From Verrucomicrobiota bacterium (GTDB lineage: Bacteria > Verrucomicrobiota > Verrucomicrobiia > Opitutales > Opitutaceae), in NCBI GenBank assembly GCA_025361935.1, contig JANYJB010000068.1:1-64000 (forward strand): a stretch of 64,000 bases of DNA, given 5' to 3'. Under the pieces are notes generated by a model. It worked only from the letters and a program-made list of their open reading frames with translations, was not told the origin of the DNA and did not search any database. This document shows positions 23,266-31,729 of this stretch, one piece after another (positions within the stretch are counted from its first letter, which is position 1; each line of letters starts with the position of its first letter). The position numbers were made by a program, and so were the translations under genes.

Positions 23266-25667
23266 TCACTACCCCTCACCCCATCACCTACCTGGAGCTA
23301 CTTTCGCGGCACCAGCGCATCCGTATTCCCCGTCTCCAGCGCGACTACGCCCAAGGGCGCAAGGGCTCCAAGGAGACCGATGTTCGTAACACGTTCTTGG
23401 ATGTGCTGCATAAGGCTCTTGAGCGCGCGGGCGAGGCCGCCTTCACCCCGCTCAATCTCGACTTCGTTTACGGCAGCCGGGAGCAGTCGCCCACAGAGCA
23501 CTTCTCTCCGCTCGATGGCCAGCAGCGCCTCACCACGCTATTTCTCCTTCACTGGCTGCTCGCTTGGCGCGATGGCGACGAGAGCTGGCAACACTTCACC
23601 GAGACCTTCTGCGAACCCGACGGGCGTTCCCGATTCTCCTACGACGTCCGCACCAGCTCGCGGGAATTCTTCGATGCCTTGGTCGCCCACCGTCCGCCGC
23701 CGTCCGGTGAAGCCGGCGCGGATTTCGATCTGAAGGCATGGATCACCGACCAGCCCTGGTATTTCCAATACTGGCGCCTCGATCCAACCGTCCAAGGCGT
23801 GCTGGAGATGCTCCAGGCGATGCATCGGCACGCGCTCTTTCAGCTCCGCCCCGGCCTGCTCTACCGGCAGCTCACCGCTACGGATCGCCCGGTCATCACC
23901 TTCCAACTCCTCGACCTCGGGCAGTTCCCGCTCTCGGATGATCTCTACATCAAGATGAACGCCCGCGGGAAGCCGCTAACGTTCTTCGAGACCTTCAAGG
24001 CCCGCTACGAGGCCAAGCTTTCGGACCACTTCCCGCCCACGGAACGGCGCGAGATTGGCGACGCATCTTTCACGATGCGCGACTTTATAGCGCGGCGGCT
24101 CGACACCGCCTGGACCGATCTACTCTGGGTCTACCATAGCGACGGTAGCTCGCGCGTGCCGCAGCGCGTGGACGATGCGTTCATGAACATCTTCCGCATG
24201 GTCGCCTTGGCCACGCGCGATCCCGTCCAAGATCCGCTCTTCTACACCCCGCAGATCGAGGCCCTTCGGTCGGAGGAAGATTCTCCGACCTACTCGGCGT
24301 TCGAGTCCCACGGATGGCTCGACCCCGAATTCTCGGCGGTGGTCGTCAGCCTCCTGGAGAGTTGGTGCGAGGCCAAGGGATTCTCCCTCTCCGCCGGCGG
24401 CCCCTTCGATGAAGCCGCCCTTCTCGGTCCGCTCCTCCAGGAGTCTGCCCAGCTCACGGTGCCGCAGGTAGTCCTCTTCTGCGGCTACGCCCTCTTCGTC
24501 CGGAAGCACGAGGGCAAGTTCCAGCCTTCGGAACTCGGGGAATGGATGCGCATCGTCCACAACCTCGGCTACAACTCCGATATCGACCGCATCGAGCGAC
24601 TGCAAAGTGCACTGGGTGCGCTGCGCGATCTCCTGTCCCATGCCCGCACCATCCTGACCCACGTGGCCGAGGTGGGCCGACGCGCCGGCATCGCCATGTT
24701 CTATGCCGACCAGCAGCGCGAAGAGGCGCTCAAGGCCGGCCTCCTGCTCGCCGATCCTGACGGCTGGCGCCCGCTGATCGACCAAGCCGAGCGCCACGGC
24801 TATTTCCGCGGCCAGATCGGCTTCCTCCTTAAGTTCGCCGGTGTAACGGCGGAATGGGAGAGCACCGGCGGCTGTGCCTGGTCCGCCGCCACCCATGCCC
24901 AGCTCCAAGCCTCGTTCCGCTCATACTATGCAAAGGCGGAGATGATGTTCGACTCCAAGGGACTCATCGACCTCGGGAAGAATGAGGATCGTTCGACCAG
25001 CGCCCTGCTCAGTGTGGGCGACTTCCTCTTGCCCAACGGCAACTCCAACCACTCCTTCCTAGTAAACGACGCCAGCAAGCCCTTCAGCTGGAAACGCTTC
25101 CTCCGCGACGACACCCCGCAGCGCGCGCTGCTCCAGCGGCTATGGGATCACCCGGCCTACACGACGCCCCCTGCGGCAGGTCTCGATGCCATCATCCAAT
25201 CGGCGAGTGGCATGGAGCCTTGGCGCGAGGCGCTGGTGCGAAACGTGGAGGCCATCCGCTACTGCAAGGACCGCAACATCCAGCACTCCGAAGACAATCA
25301 CGTCATTCTCCTGATGCGTAAGAAGCGCAGCGCGCCGCACGCCGAGCTTTTCACGTTCCTCCTGCACCCCCGTTTGCAACCCCCGGCGCTCTTTACCAAG
25401 GGCGAATACTTCGAACGCGACGCGCCGCATATCCCGCTCAGCTTTCCTTGGAAGGGCGCGCAACGTGGTCTCAATATCTATGGCCGCGACGGCGGCTTTG
25501 AGCTGTGGATCAACGTGCAAAATCTACCCGATCTTGAGACTGTGCTTGAACAGCGTGGCGGTTTCGTCGCCCAAGACGCGCATGCCGCTAACCTGATGCG
25601 GCCAGTCTCGCCAGCCGATCTTGATCGCACTCTACTCGAAATTGCTAACCTCCTTGCCGCTTCGTGA
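23262..25667 (+). CDS. Large DUF262 protein, 801 aa
   Basis: The DUF262 signature is RIPRLQRDYAQGR at about residues 20-32 and SPLDGQQRLTTLFLLHWLLA at about 85-104, so a ParB-like nucleotidase domain is present. No HNH motif is visible in the C-terminal 500 residues, which I cannot assign. The start overlaps the 604-aa gene's stop, implying stoichiometric production. It likely pairs with that protein, which brings the nuclease domain. A GTG-started frame (25664) overlaps its own stop in turn. Confidence 0.8.
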   Translation: MITTPHPITYLELLSRHQRIRIPRLQRDYAQGRKGSKETDVRNTFLDVLHKALERAGEAAFTPLNLDFVYGSREQSPTEHFSPLDGQQRLTTLFLLHWLLAWRDGDESWQHFTETFCEPDGRSRFSYDVRTSSREFFDALVAHRPPPSGEAGADFDLKAWITDQPWYFQYWRLDPTVQGVLEMLQAMHRHALFQLRPGLLYRQLTATDRPVITFQLLDLGQFPLSDDLYIKMNARGKPLTFFETFKARYEAKLSDHFPPTERREIGDASFTMRDFIARRLDTAWTDLLWVYHSDGSSRVPQRVDDAFMNIFRMVALATRDPVQDPLFYTPQIEALRSEEDSPTYSAFESHGWLDPEFSAVVVSLLESWCEAKGFSLSAGGPFDEAALLGPLLQESAQLTVPQVVLFCGYALFVRKHEGKFQPSELGEWMRIVHNLGYNSDIDRIERLQSALGALRDLLSHARTILTHVAEVGRRAGIAMFYADQQREEALKAGLLLADPDGWRPLIDQAERHGYFRGQIGFLLKFAGVTAEWESTGGCAWSAATHAQLQASFRSYYAKAEMMFDSKGLIDLGKNEDRSTSALLSVGDFLLPNGNSNHSFLVNDASKPFSWKRFLRDDTPQRALLQRLWDHPAYTTPPAAGLDAIIQSASGMEPWREALVRNVEAIRYCKDRNIQHSEDNHVILLMRKKRSAPHAELFTFLLHPRLQPPALFTKGEYFERDAPHIPLSFPWKGAQRGLNIYGRDGGFELWINVQNLPDLETVLEQRGGFVAQDAHAANLMRPVSPADLDRTLLEIANLLAAS

Positions 25668-25810
25668 TCTATTCCCAGATCCTCCTCGACGACCTCAAGA
25701 TTGAGGTCCCCTGCCCACCATAGGATTTTCTCCACGACTTCCCGGCGCTGTATTCGGTCAACGGCAGCAGCTTTTTGAGGTTGGTGAAAAATCACCGAGG
25801 ACTAAAATGA
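25664..25810 (+). pseudogene. Small third frame of the DUF262 operon with an in-frame amber codon
   Basis: GTG at 25664 overlaps the 801-aa stop (GTGA). The frame reads VIYSQILLDDLKIEVPCPP, then TAG at 25721-25723, then DFLHDFPALYSVNGSSF...NHRGLK to TGA at 25810. The amber position would suit Trp. No family recognised; it could be a truncated third gene. It is absent from the ORF track. Confidence 0.4.
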
Positions 25811-25817
25811 TTCACGC

Positions 25818-26960
25818 CTATCTTGGTTGGGCCGGGGGACTGATCTTGGCCCAAGCCTGCTCGAACACCGGCTCTTGGAAATCTGGTGATCCTTGGCGGG
25901 AAATCCATGCCCCAATACGTGCGACAATATCTTTGGTGAAAGGATCGGTGACCTGCCCTATACGGTGGTAGTCCGCGAGGCGTGCAGCCGGCAAGTTTTG
26001 TAACTGCCAGAAATCGAGGATACCCCCTGGATATGTCGCCGACGGAGGTAACAAGTGATACCTAGTATTTGTCTTGTTCACAATTTCTTTCAACTGGGTC
26101 CGGTCTATCAGGCTGGCTGCGGTGAGGGGGACGATGCGGACCATTTGATAAAACAAGGGCGGTTTTGCCGCTCGTGGAGGTGCCCCAAGTGCCGGTGGCG
26201 TGAGAGAGCGCGTGATTTTGTCGACATCACATGCCGGCGTCACGAGAAAGAAATGATCGCCATGTCCACCGCCGGCGACTGGCGCCGCCAAGAGGTCACC
26301 GGTCCCGACTCTCGTGCCAACTGCGGGAACGATATACATCTCCTCGTTAAGATAAGGATCCCAGTTTTCGCAGTTCCCGTCCCGCTGTAAGATTGCGAGC
26401 ACATGGAAAACTGTGTGTCGCAGAATCCGACGGCGCACCTCATCGTCGGCCATCCCTTGATCGAGTCGTTCTAAGATCGGTCCGAGATGATCCCAGAAGA
26501 CAGTTGAGAGAACTCGGTTAAACTGTCCGCCGGGCTGGAATACCTGAAGGACCTGAGTGCGATCCACCCGAAGAAAAAACTCGAATACGACGTTCCCGTC
26601 TCCGCCTTTATTGAAATACCTGAACAACGTGGACGGCTTCTCGGTCAACGTGCGAAGTTCAGGAGCAAGCTCGCCGCTGAATGAGGTTACAATAGCGACT
26701 GGCATCAGATAGTGCGAATGTATCTCCTTTGCGACCGCATTGCCCTCTGCCTCACCGGCATCCGCTGTCAGCCTTAGATCAAGAATTGCTCCATCGTAAC
26801 GCGATTGCTTTAGGCGCGATAGCGCCTCGGATTTTGTCTTAACCACATCAAGTTCAACTCTGCACACGCCTCGACGCTCATAATCGCGAACCGGGGACCG
26901 GTAGTTGCTTTCAATATAATCGTCTTGGTCCTCTAGGACGAGCAGCTTGAGGTTAGGCAT
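25818..26960 (-). CDS. Receiver-domain protein, partner of the EcoRII-N kinase-like protein
   Basis: The N-terminus is a REC-like domain: LKLLVLEDQDDY with the acidic pair, AILDLRL with the phospho-acceptor Asp near residue 60, VTSFSG for the Thr/Ser switch and FNKGG for the Lys. The 250-residue C-terminal domain is not recognised (HFFLVTPACDVDKITRS, with a Cys-Asp pair) and has no HTH. The gene starts inside the stop of the kinase gene (ATGCCTAA), so the two form a two-component pair. The output is probably protein- or nucleic-acid-directed rather than a standard transcription factor. 380 aa. Confidence 0.75.
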   Translation of the reverse strand: MPNLKLLVLEDQDDYIESNYRSPVRDYERRGVCRVELDVVKTKSEALSRLKQSRYDGAILDLRLTADAGEAEGNAVAKEIHSHYLMPVAIVTSFSGELAPELRTLTEKPSTLFRYFNKGGDGNVVFEFFLRVDRTQVLQVFQPGGQFNRVLSTVFWDHLGPILERLDQGMADDEVRRRILRHTVFHVLAILQRDGNCENWDPYLNEEMYIVPAVGTRVGTGDLLAAPVAGGGHGDHFFLVTPACDVDKITRSLTPPALGAPPRAAKPPLFYQMVRIVPLTAASLIDRTQLKEIVNKTNTRYHLLPPSATYPGGILDFWQLQNLPAARLADYHRIGQVTDPFTKDIVARIGAWISRQGSPDFQEPVFEQAWAKISPPAQPR

Positions 26961-29574
26961 TTTGAGGTGTCGGTGAAAAATCTAGGCTGAAATAAGCGCC
27001 AACCGGGGCATGAATCGCCTTTAGCGAAAACCCGTTTCTCGTCGCGGCCTCTCCGGCAATGGGCAAACCGAGGCCAATACCGCCTCGCAACGAGAAATGT
27101 GGTTCGAATATGTTCTCGGTCGCGATGTGCTCACGGGGTATACCGGGGCCATTGTCCGTGATTTGGAGACGGCTCAGATTGCTCGCCTCTTCGACTTCGA
27201 GATGGAACCTGATAGTCGGATCCACCACCAGCGGATGAGTAATCCAGTAGACTGAGTTCTCCACCAAGTTGTAGAAAATCGCTTTGAGATCTGTCTCCCA
27301 TGCGGTGACCTCGAACCCTTCGGGAATGTCGATGACCACGGTGATGCCGTTTGCCTTTATTTGTTCCTCGAAAGCGCCAAGCACTTGGCTGATCGCGGTG
27401 CGGAGCCTCATGGGAGCCTTTTTTGCCCGCGAACGGACCCCGAGCGGCTGGATGCGGTCGAAGAGGGCAGATACTAGCACCAAAGCGCTACGCACGCTAT
27501 CCATCGCGCGTAGCACCTCGTCCATAAGAATCGGACTCGGCCCCTGACGCAGCTCGTCAAGCAACTCGGGAATCCGCCGACTCTGGGTCCGAAGGATACC
27601 GATGGCCCTATTACCTTCGTGCAGCACAATGCCCACGACTTTGCCGAGTGTCGCCTGCCCCTGATAGATTGCGATGGTCTCCTCTAGTTTGGCGACGATC
27701 TCCTCTCGTGCCTTCTGTTCCTCGCGCAACAGGATTTCCACTTCATCGATCTTGCCCGGCGCCACTCCCTCGTTTTTCAGGAACGAGGTGATCTTGGTTA
27801 CCGGCCGCTCGTAGTCCCGCAACTCCGCAAGGAGTTCGCCTACCCGTGGAGCACGGTTGATGCGCCCGACGGCGCGCCTGATCGAGAAGCGTCGCTCCTG
27901 CAGGTCGCCAACGATGGCCTTCACTATCGCCTTCAGTCGCTCGTAGTGTTCGTCTTCTCTCAGGCCGTCGCGTGCACTTTTTTCTTCAAGATGCGACTCA
28001 GCCTCCGGAGCGATGGAGACCACGCCGAATGTCTGATTGTTACTGATGGCGAAGGTCGGATTGTTGATGCGGTCCCGGTCGAGGCCCATCCAGTCGTCAC
28101 CTTGGTCACCGTAGGGGCGTATCCGGAAATCACCGCGAAACACCATGATACCGCAGCTTTCGTCCAACATGCGCTTGAGCTGCGCTCGGGTGGTGTCACC
28201 CAACAGGTCTCCACGTGATTTAGATCGACCAATAAGCTCATGCAGCGAGGCGGTTTCCCTGTCTATGACCCTGAGATCCAACCGAATTGGACCGCATGGG
28301 GCTCCGGGCAAATCGGTGAGCACTAGATCCAACGGTTGTTCGGGGCGACCAACGACCAGCGGCGACTGAAAAAACCCCACCAAATGGCCGGCGCTGTCGA
28401 TGTCTGCAGCGATGCGATAATCGAACTGGTCCATCACTGGCAACGGCTCTATCTCCTCGGGTCCGTCCGGCTGTCCGGTTGAGTCGAATCCCTCAGTAAC
28501 AAGAAGAACTTGGAAATCCTCGGCGTTCCGCGCGTTGAGGGGGAACAGCATTCGCTGGAGGTCCAAGCGTAGTTTTCCGAAGTCGTCCCGGTTCCAATCC
28601 CGGTAGACTTCGTCGCCCTTCCGCACTGTCATTTCAAAAAGCGTTCCGTGCCTAGGGGGGCCGACGATCTGTCGCTTCTCCACAAGAATCCTAACCTCGT
28701 CAAGAAACCGAGCGGTCCGAAAATCGGACGCCTGCAAAAGAAGCGATGTCTCGGTGTTACTCGATGTGGTTGCGGTCCGCAGAAAGATTTCCTCGCCGAG
28801 CACAAACGCCGCGAACCGTCCGATGCCCTTGTTGCCCTGCATAGGGCGTCCTTCTGGGCTGTGGCGCCGGGTGAGCTTGTCAGGAGTTGCCGGCACCAGC
28901 CACGTGCCGGTGACTTGTTCATAGGTCATCCCATGACCATCGTCCTCCACCATGATCCGAATGCTTGCCGCTGAGTCGCGAACCACGCTCTTGAATGTGA
29001 TTATGACCGTGTGCGCATCGGCATCATAGGCGTTCTTTACCAGCTCAATCACAGCAGCCTGCGCATCCTTGATGAGATTCTGCCCGATGGTGTGGATGAG
29101 CCGAGCTGCGGGTCGGATACCATGGAAATTTTGCTCCGGAGCGGACGCCGGCGTCTCGGGGGCCGTGCTGGAAAGGCTGAGCCATTGCTGATGATCCAAT
29201 GGGGACGGTTTTGCATCGCTGGCCTTCTCGGACCTAATGAGCATTCCCGCCGGTGTCTTTTGCAGAACCACCGCATCTCCCGCCCGCAGTCCGTTGACTG
29301 CAAAAAAAGCCGTGAGCCCGGTGAGACGGTATTCATTACGAGTCCCGCCGAAGAACTCGTTGTTATAATAAATGAAGTTGAGAGACCATGGGCGGCCATC
29401 GGGGTCGGTGGCCAAGATTTCCGCGCGTGGATTCTTCTCCTCCGCCTTCAGCGGGGGGAAGAAGGCAAGGTCCGTTCTAGGAACCAGCAGCCCCGCCACG
29501 TGCGCCCCCGTTTCCCCGGTATCATTCAGGCTAAGCACTTTCCGGAAAACGCTGATCAGATCCATGTTCCTCAT
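26953..29574 (-). CDS. EcoRII-N domain fused to two GHKL ATPase modules (histidine-kinase-like)
   Basis: From MRNMDLISV (ATG 29574; 873 aa) the first 110 residues match the EcoRII N-terminal DNA-recognition (B3-like) domain: LNDTGETGAHVAGLLVPR, WSLNFIYYNNEFFGGTRNEY. Next comes an Hsp90/MutL-type GHKL ATPase (AVIELVKNAYDADA, VEDDGHGM, GNKGIGRFAA). After a coiled-coil-like linker follows a histidine-kinase core with VGIVLHEGNRA (H-box-like), FYNLVENSVYW (N box), ITDNGPGIP and GGIGLGLPIA. So one chain carries a DNA reader and two GHKL sites. It lies in the Dcm-Vsr cluster with a receiver partner. The longer 29778 start belongs to the end of vsr. Confidence 0.82.
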   Translation of the reverse strand: MRNMDLISVFRKVLSLNDTGETGAHVAGLLVPRTDLAFFPPLKAEEKNPRAEILATDPDGRPWSLNFIYYNNEFFGGTRNEYRLTGLTAFFAVNGLRAGDAVVLQKTPAGMLIRSEKASDAKPSPLDHQQWLSLSSTAPETPASAPEQNFHGIRPAARLIHTIGQNLIKDAQAAVIELVKNAYDADAHTVIITFKSVVRDSAASIRIMVEDDGHGMTYEQVTGTWLVPATPDKLTRRHSPEGRPMQGNKGIGRFAAFVLGEEIFLRTATTSSNTETSLLLQASDFRTARFLDEVRILVEKRQIVGPPRHGTLFEMTVRKGDEVYRDWNRDDFGKLRLDLQRMLFPLNARNAEDFQVLLVTEGFDSTGQPDGPEEIEPLPVMDQFDYRIAADIDSAGHLVGFFQSPLVVGRPEQPLDLVLTDLPGAPCGPIRLDLRVIDRETASLHELIGRSKSRGDLLGDTTRAQLKRMLDESCGIMVFRGDFRIRPYGDQGDDWMGLDRDRINNPTFAISNNQTFGVVSIAPEAESHLEEKSARDGLREDEHYERLKAIVKAIVGDLQERRFSIRRAVGRINRAPRVGELLAELRDYERPVTKITSFLKNEGVAPGKIDEVEILLREEQKAREEIVAKLEETIAIYQGQATLGKVVGIVLHEGNRAIGILRTQSRRIPELLDELRQGPSPILMDEVLRAMDSVRSALVLVSALFDRIQPLGVRSRAKKAPMRLRTAISQVLGAFEEQIKANGITVVIDIPEGFEVTAWETDLKAIFYNLVENSVYWITHPLVVDPTIRFHLEVEEASNLSRLQITDNGPGIPREHIATENIFEPHFSLRGGIGLGLPIAGEAATRNGFSLKAIHAPVGAYFSLDFSPTPQNA

Positions 29575-29718
29575 CCCAATCGCTTGCGGCGGCGGGCGCG
29601 AACAAAAACAGTAGGGTAAGCCCTGCGCAGCTTGTTCACCGACTCGGCCAACAACGAGACGCCGGGCTGCGACGGCGGTGCCAACTCGGAGAACGGAGCC
29701 GGCGGCGTGGTGACCAGT

Positions 29719-30075
29719 CAGGCTGTGTTCCCAGATCCGAATTACCCTCCACCCTAGTTTTCCCAGAGCCACGTTCACCCGCGCATCGCGACGCTTGTTA
29801 CCCGCAATTTTGTCCCGCTAGAATTCGGCACGCGCTTGCGGGGCTTTAAAATGTTTAGGACAGCCGTGCCAGAAACAACCGTCGACAAACACGGCAACCT
29901 TCTCGCGTGGGAATATGAAATCTGGCCGACCAACCATGGCTGGGTGTCGGCGCCACCCAGAGATCCGGGCCGCACGCAGCAACCGGGCCTGCAATATTTC
30001 TGTCGATTCGTTGCGACGGCCGCGTATGCGTGCCATCAGGGCCGAGCGCTGCAGCGCTGTCATGATGTCGGCCAT
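29719..30075 (-). pseudogene. vsr: Vsr mismatch endonuclease, interrupted by an amber codon
   Basis: The N-terminal 85 codons (MADIMTALQRSALMARIRGR, GRPDFIFPREKVAVFVDGCF) are canonical Vsr, the nuclease that nicks at T:G mismatches arising in methylated sites. TAG at 29818-29820 follows QARAEF, where relatives have Trp. The same frame resumes RDKIAGNKRRDARVNVALGK and ends LGWRVIRIWEHSL, the true Vsr C-terminus. No other lesion is visible. There is also no stop between the Vsr end and the kinase start, so readthrough would give a Vsr-EcoRII-N fusion. It lies 12 bp behind the methylase gene. Confidence 0.85.
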
Positions 30076-30087
30076 CAGATTGACCTG

Positions 30088-31575
30088 CTAACCAAGAATC
30101 GACGCGACGATCGAGCCGATTTGCTTGGCCAAGTAGGGAGGAACCGCGTTCCCGACCTGATGATACTGCTCTGTAACTGGCCCCTCGAAGTAGTAGTTGT
30201 CGGGGAATGTCTGCAAACGCGCAGCTTCCCGGACGCTAAGACTCCGGCACTGCGAAGAGTCGTAATGGATGTAGTAGTGACCGTCCTTGGAGATATGGGA
30301 GGTAATCGTGGTTGAAGGCCTTCCGCCGAGTTGGACGCGGAATCGGTCGGCGAACGGAGCACCGTCAAGACCCGCGTTGGCGTGATTCGGACGCAGAAAA
30401 TGAGGTGCGTCACGCAACGTGGGTGACCGTTCGTAGTGCCGGCCATATTCGGCCCAGAAGAAATAGCGGACCAGATCACGGCGCATATGCCCCCGACTGT
30501 TGTGGTTCAAGACCACTGGCAGCAGGGGATCGGAATACCAATTGGCGTGAACTACGGGTGCAGCCGTCGCCTCCAGAACTTGGCCGCCTAGAGAAAGATT
30601 ATCCGAAAGGGACTCCGCCCGTTTTTTGAGTGCCTTTGCAAAATCAGGTTCTAAGTTATTGAACGCGTAGCCGGTAATATCGTTGATGGCTTGCCGCCAA
30701 GAAGTGGCGGAGTCTGCCTCCTTCGACATGCGACTCCGAATTCTTGGCAGATCCGAAATCGCAGTCGCGGCCGAAACCAGCGCGGTGCGATCAGCAACCA
30801 TGCGTTGGGGGCGCTTCTTGATGTCGTTTCTCACCCCGAATATAAACAGGCGGTTTCGGGACTGCGGGACTCCATGCTCCTCCGCATGCAGCACAAATTC
30901 GCGTTTATTCTCAAATATAAGGCCTTGGGCTGCCTCGTCTCCTAATCCGTGCAATTCGTATCCAGCCTCACGCAATCCCTTACAGATCATATCGAACATC
31001 CCATTGCCTTGCCACTTTGCTGACAACAGGCCGGGAACATTCTCCATGACGAAAACCGCCGGCTTGAAACGACGGACTACCTTCAGGTATTCGAGATATA
31101 ATCGGTGCCTAGGATCCGCCTCAAAATCCACCAGCGCTTCACGCGACCTACGAGCGCGTCCCACTAGGGAGTAGGCTTGGCACGGAGGGCCGCCGATCAA
31201 TACGCACTCACGAGTGCCCATCCTAGACAGGGCGGCCGATACGCGATTTTCGACCTCATGACTTGTGGACGGCTTACCCAACTCAGCCAAAAGAGCCTCC
31301 GAGGCTGCGACCTTAGCTGCGGCACCCATCTCGGAGAAGAGTTTTTCGCGAGTGATCGCACCCGAGATATACTCGATATACCGGCGTTTCGATTTGTCTG
31401 AATCAAGATGCCGAAACAGAGCCCGCAGCTCAAGAGTTTGGTGCGCCCAGTGGTCCCGTTCAACGGAAAGAACGGTCTCGAAGATACGGTTTCCTTGCGA
31501 GTCCCGGACATGGCTGAAACCTTCGTTCAGGCCGCCTGGTCCGGCGAAAAGGTCAATTAGCGGGATCGGGGTCAA
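30088..31575 (-). CDS. DNA cytosine-C5 methyltransferase (Dcm family)
   Basis: Transfers methyl from SAM to C5 of cytosine in a specific site. Motif I is LIDLFAGPGGLNEGF, motif IV GGPPCQAYSLVGRAR with the catalytic Cys, motif VI VFVMENVPGLLS, and the late motifs are TITSHISKDGHYYIH and YHQVGNAVPPYLAKQIG (motif X). 495 aa. No ATG fits: the frame closes upstream at 31603 and the best start is TTG at 31575. It stands before vsr, the usual pairing, and within the MutL/Z1/AIPR defence cluster. The recognition site cannot be read from sequence; CCWGG-like is possible given the EcoRII-N neighbour. Confidence 0.92.
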   Translation of the reverse strand: MTPIPLIDLFAGPGGLNEGFSHVRDSQGNRIFETVLSVERDHWAHQTLELRALFRHLDSDKSKRRYIEYISGAITREKLFSEMGAAAKVAASEALLAELGKPSTSHEVENRVSAALSRMGTRECVLIGGPPCQAYSLVGRARRSREALVDFEADPRHRLYLEYLKVVRRFKPAVFVMENVPGLLSAKWQGNGMFDMICKGLREAGYELHGLGDEAAQGLIFENKREFVLHAEEHGVPQSRNRLFIFGVRNDIKKRPQRMVADRTALVSAATAISDLPRIRSRMSKEADSATSWRQAINDITGYAFNNLEPDFAKALKKRAESLSDNLSLGGQVLEATAAPVVHANWYSDPLLPVVLNHNSRGHMRRDLVRYFFWAEYGRHYERSPTLRDAPHFLRPNHANAGLDGAPFADRFRVQLGGRPSTTITSHISKDGHYYIHYDSSQCRSLSVREAARLQTFPDNYYFEGPVTEQYHQVGNAVPPYLAKQIGSIVASILG

Positions 31576-31729
31576 GGTTGTGTCGTGTGGAATGTCGGTG
31601 AATCAAAATTGCTGCCAGGAAATAAGTTTTTCCTCCCTGTGTCCAGGACGTGCTGATCATCATTTTATGGCCCTTACAGATAACGCATTATGGAAGAAGT
31701 CCTATGGGATAACCTCCGTATTTGAGCGA

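Noticed and set aside
25478-25795. 105-aa minus-strand ORF after the receiver gene
   Set aside because: Mostly antisense to the end of the 801-aa DUF262 gene and without recognisable sequence.
30088-30090. Dcm-Vsr fusion by readthrough
   Set aside because: The TAG follows a normal methylase C-terminus (motif X then SILG) and Vsr has its own ATG 12 bp later, so this stop looks genuine.
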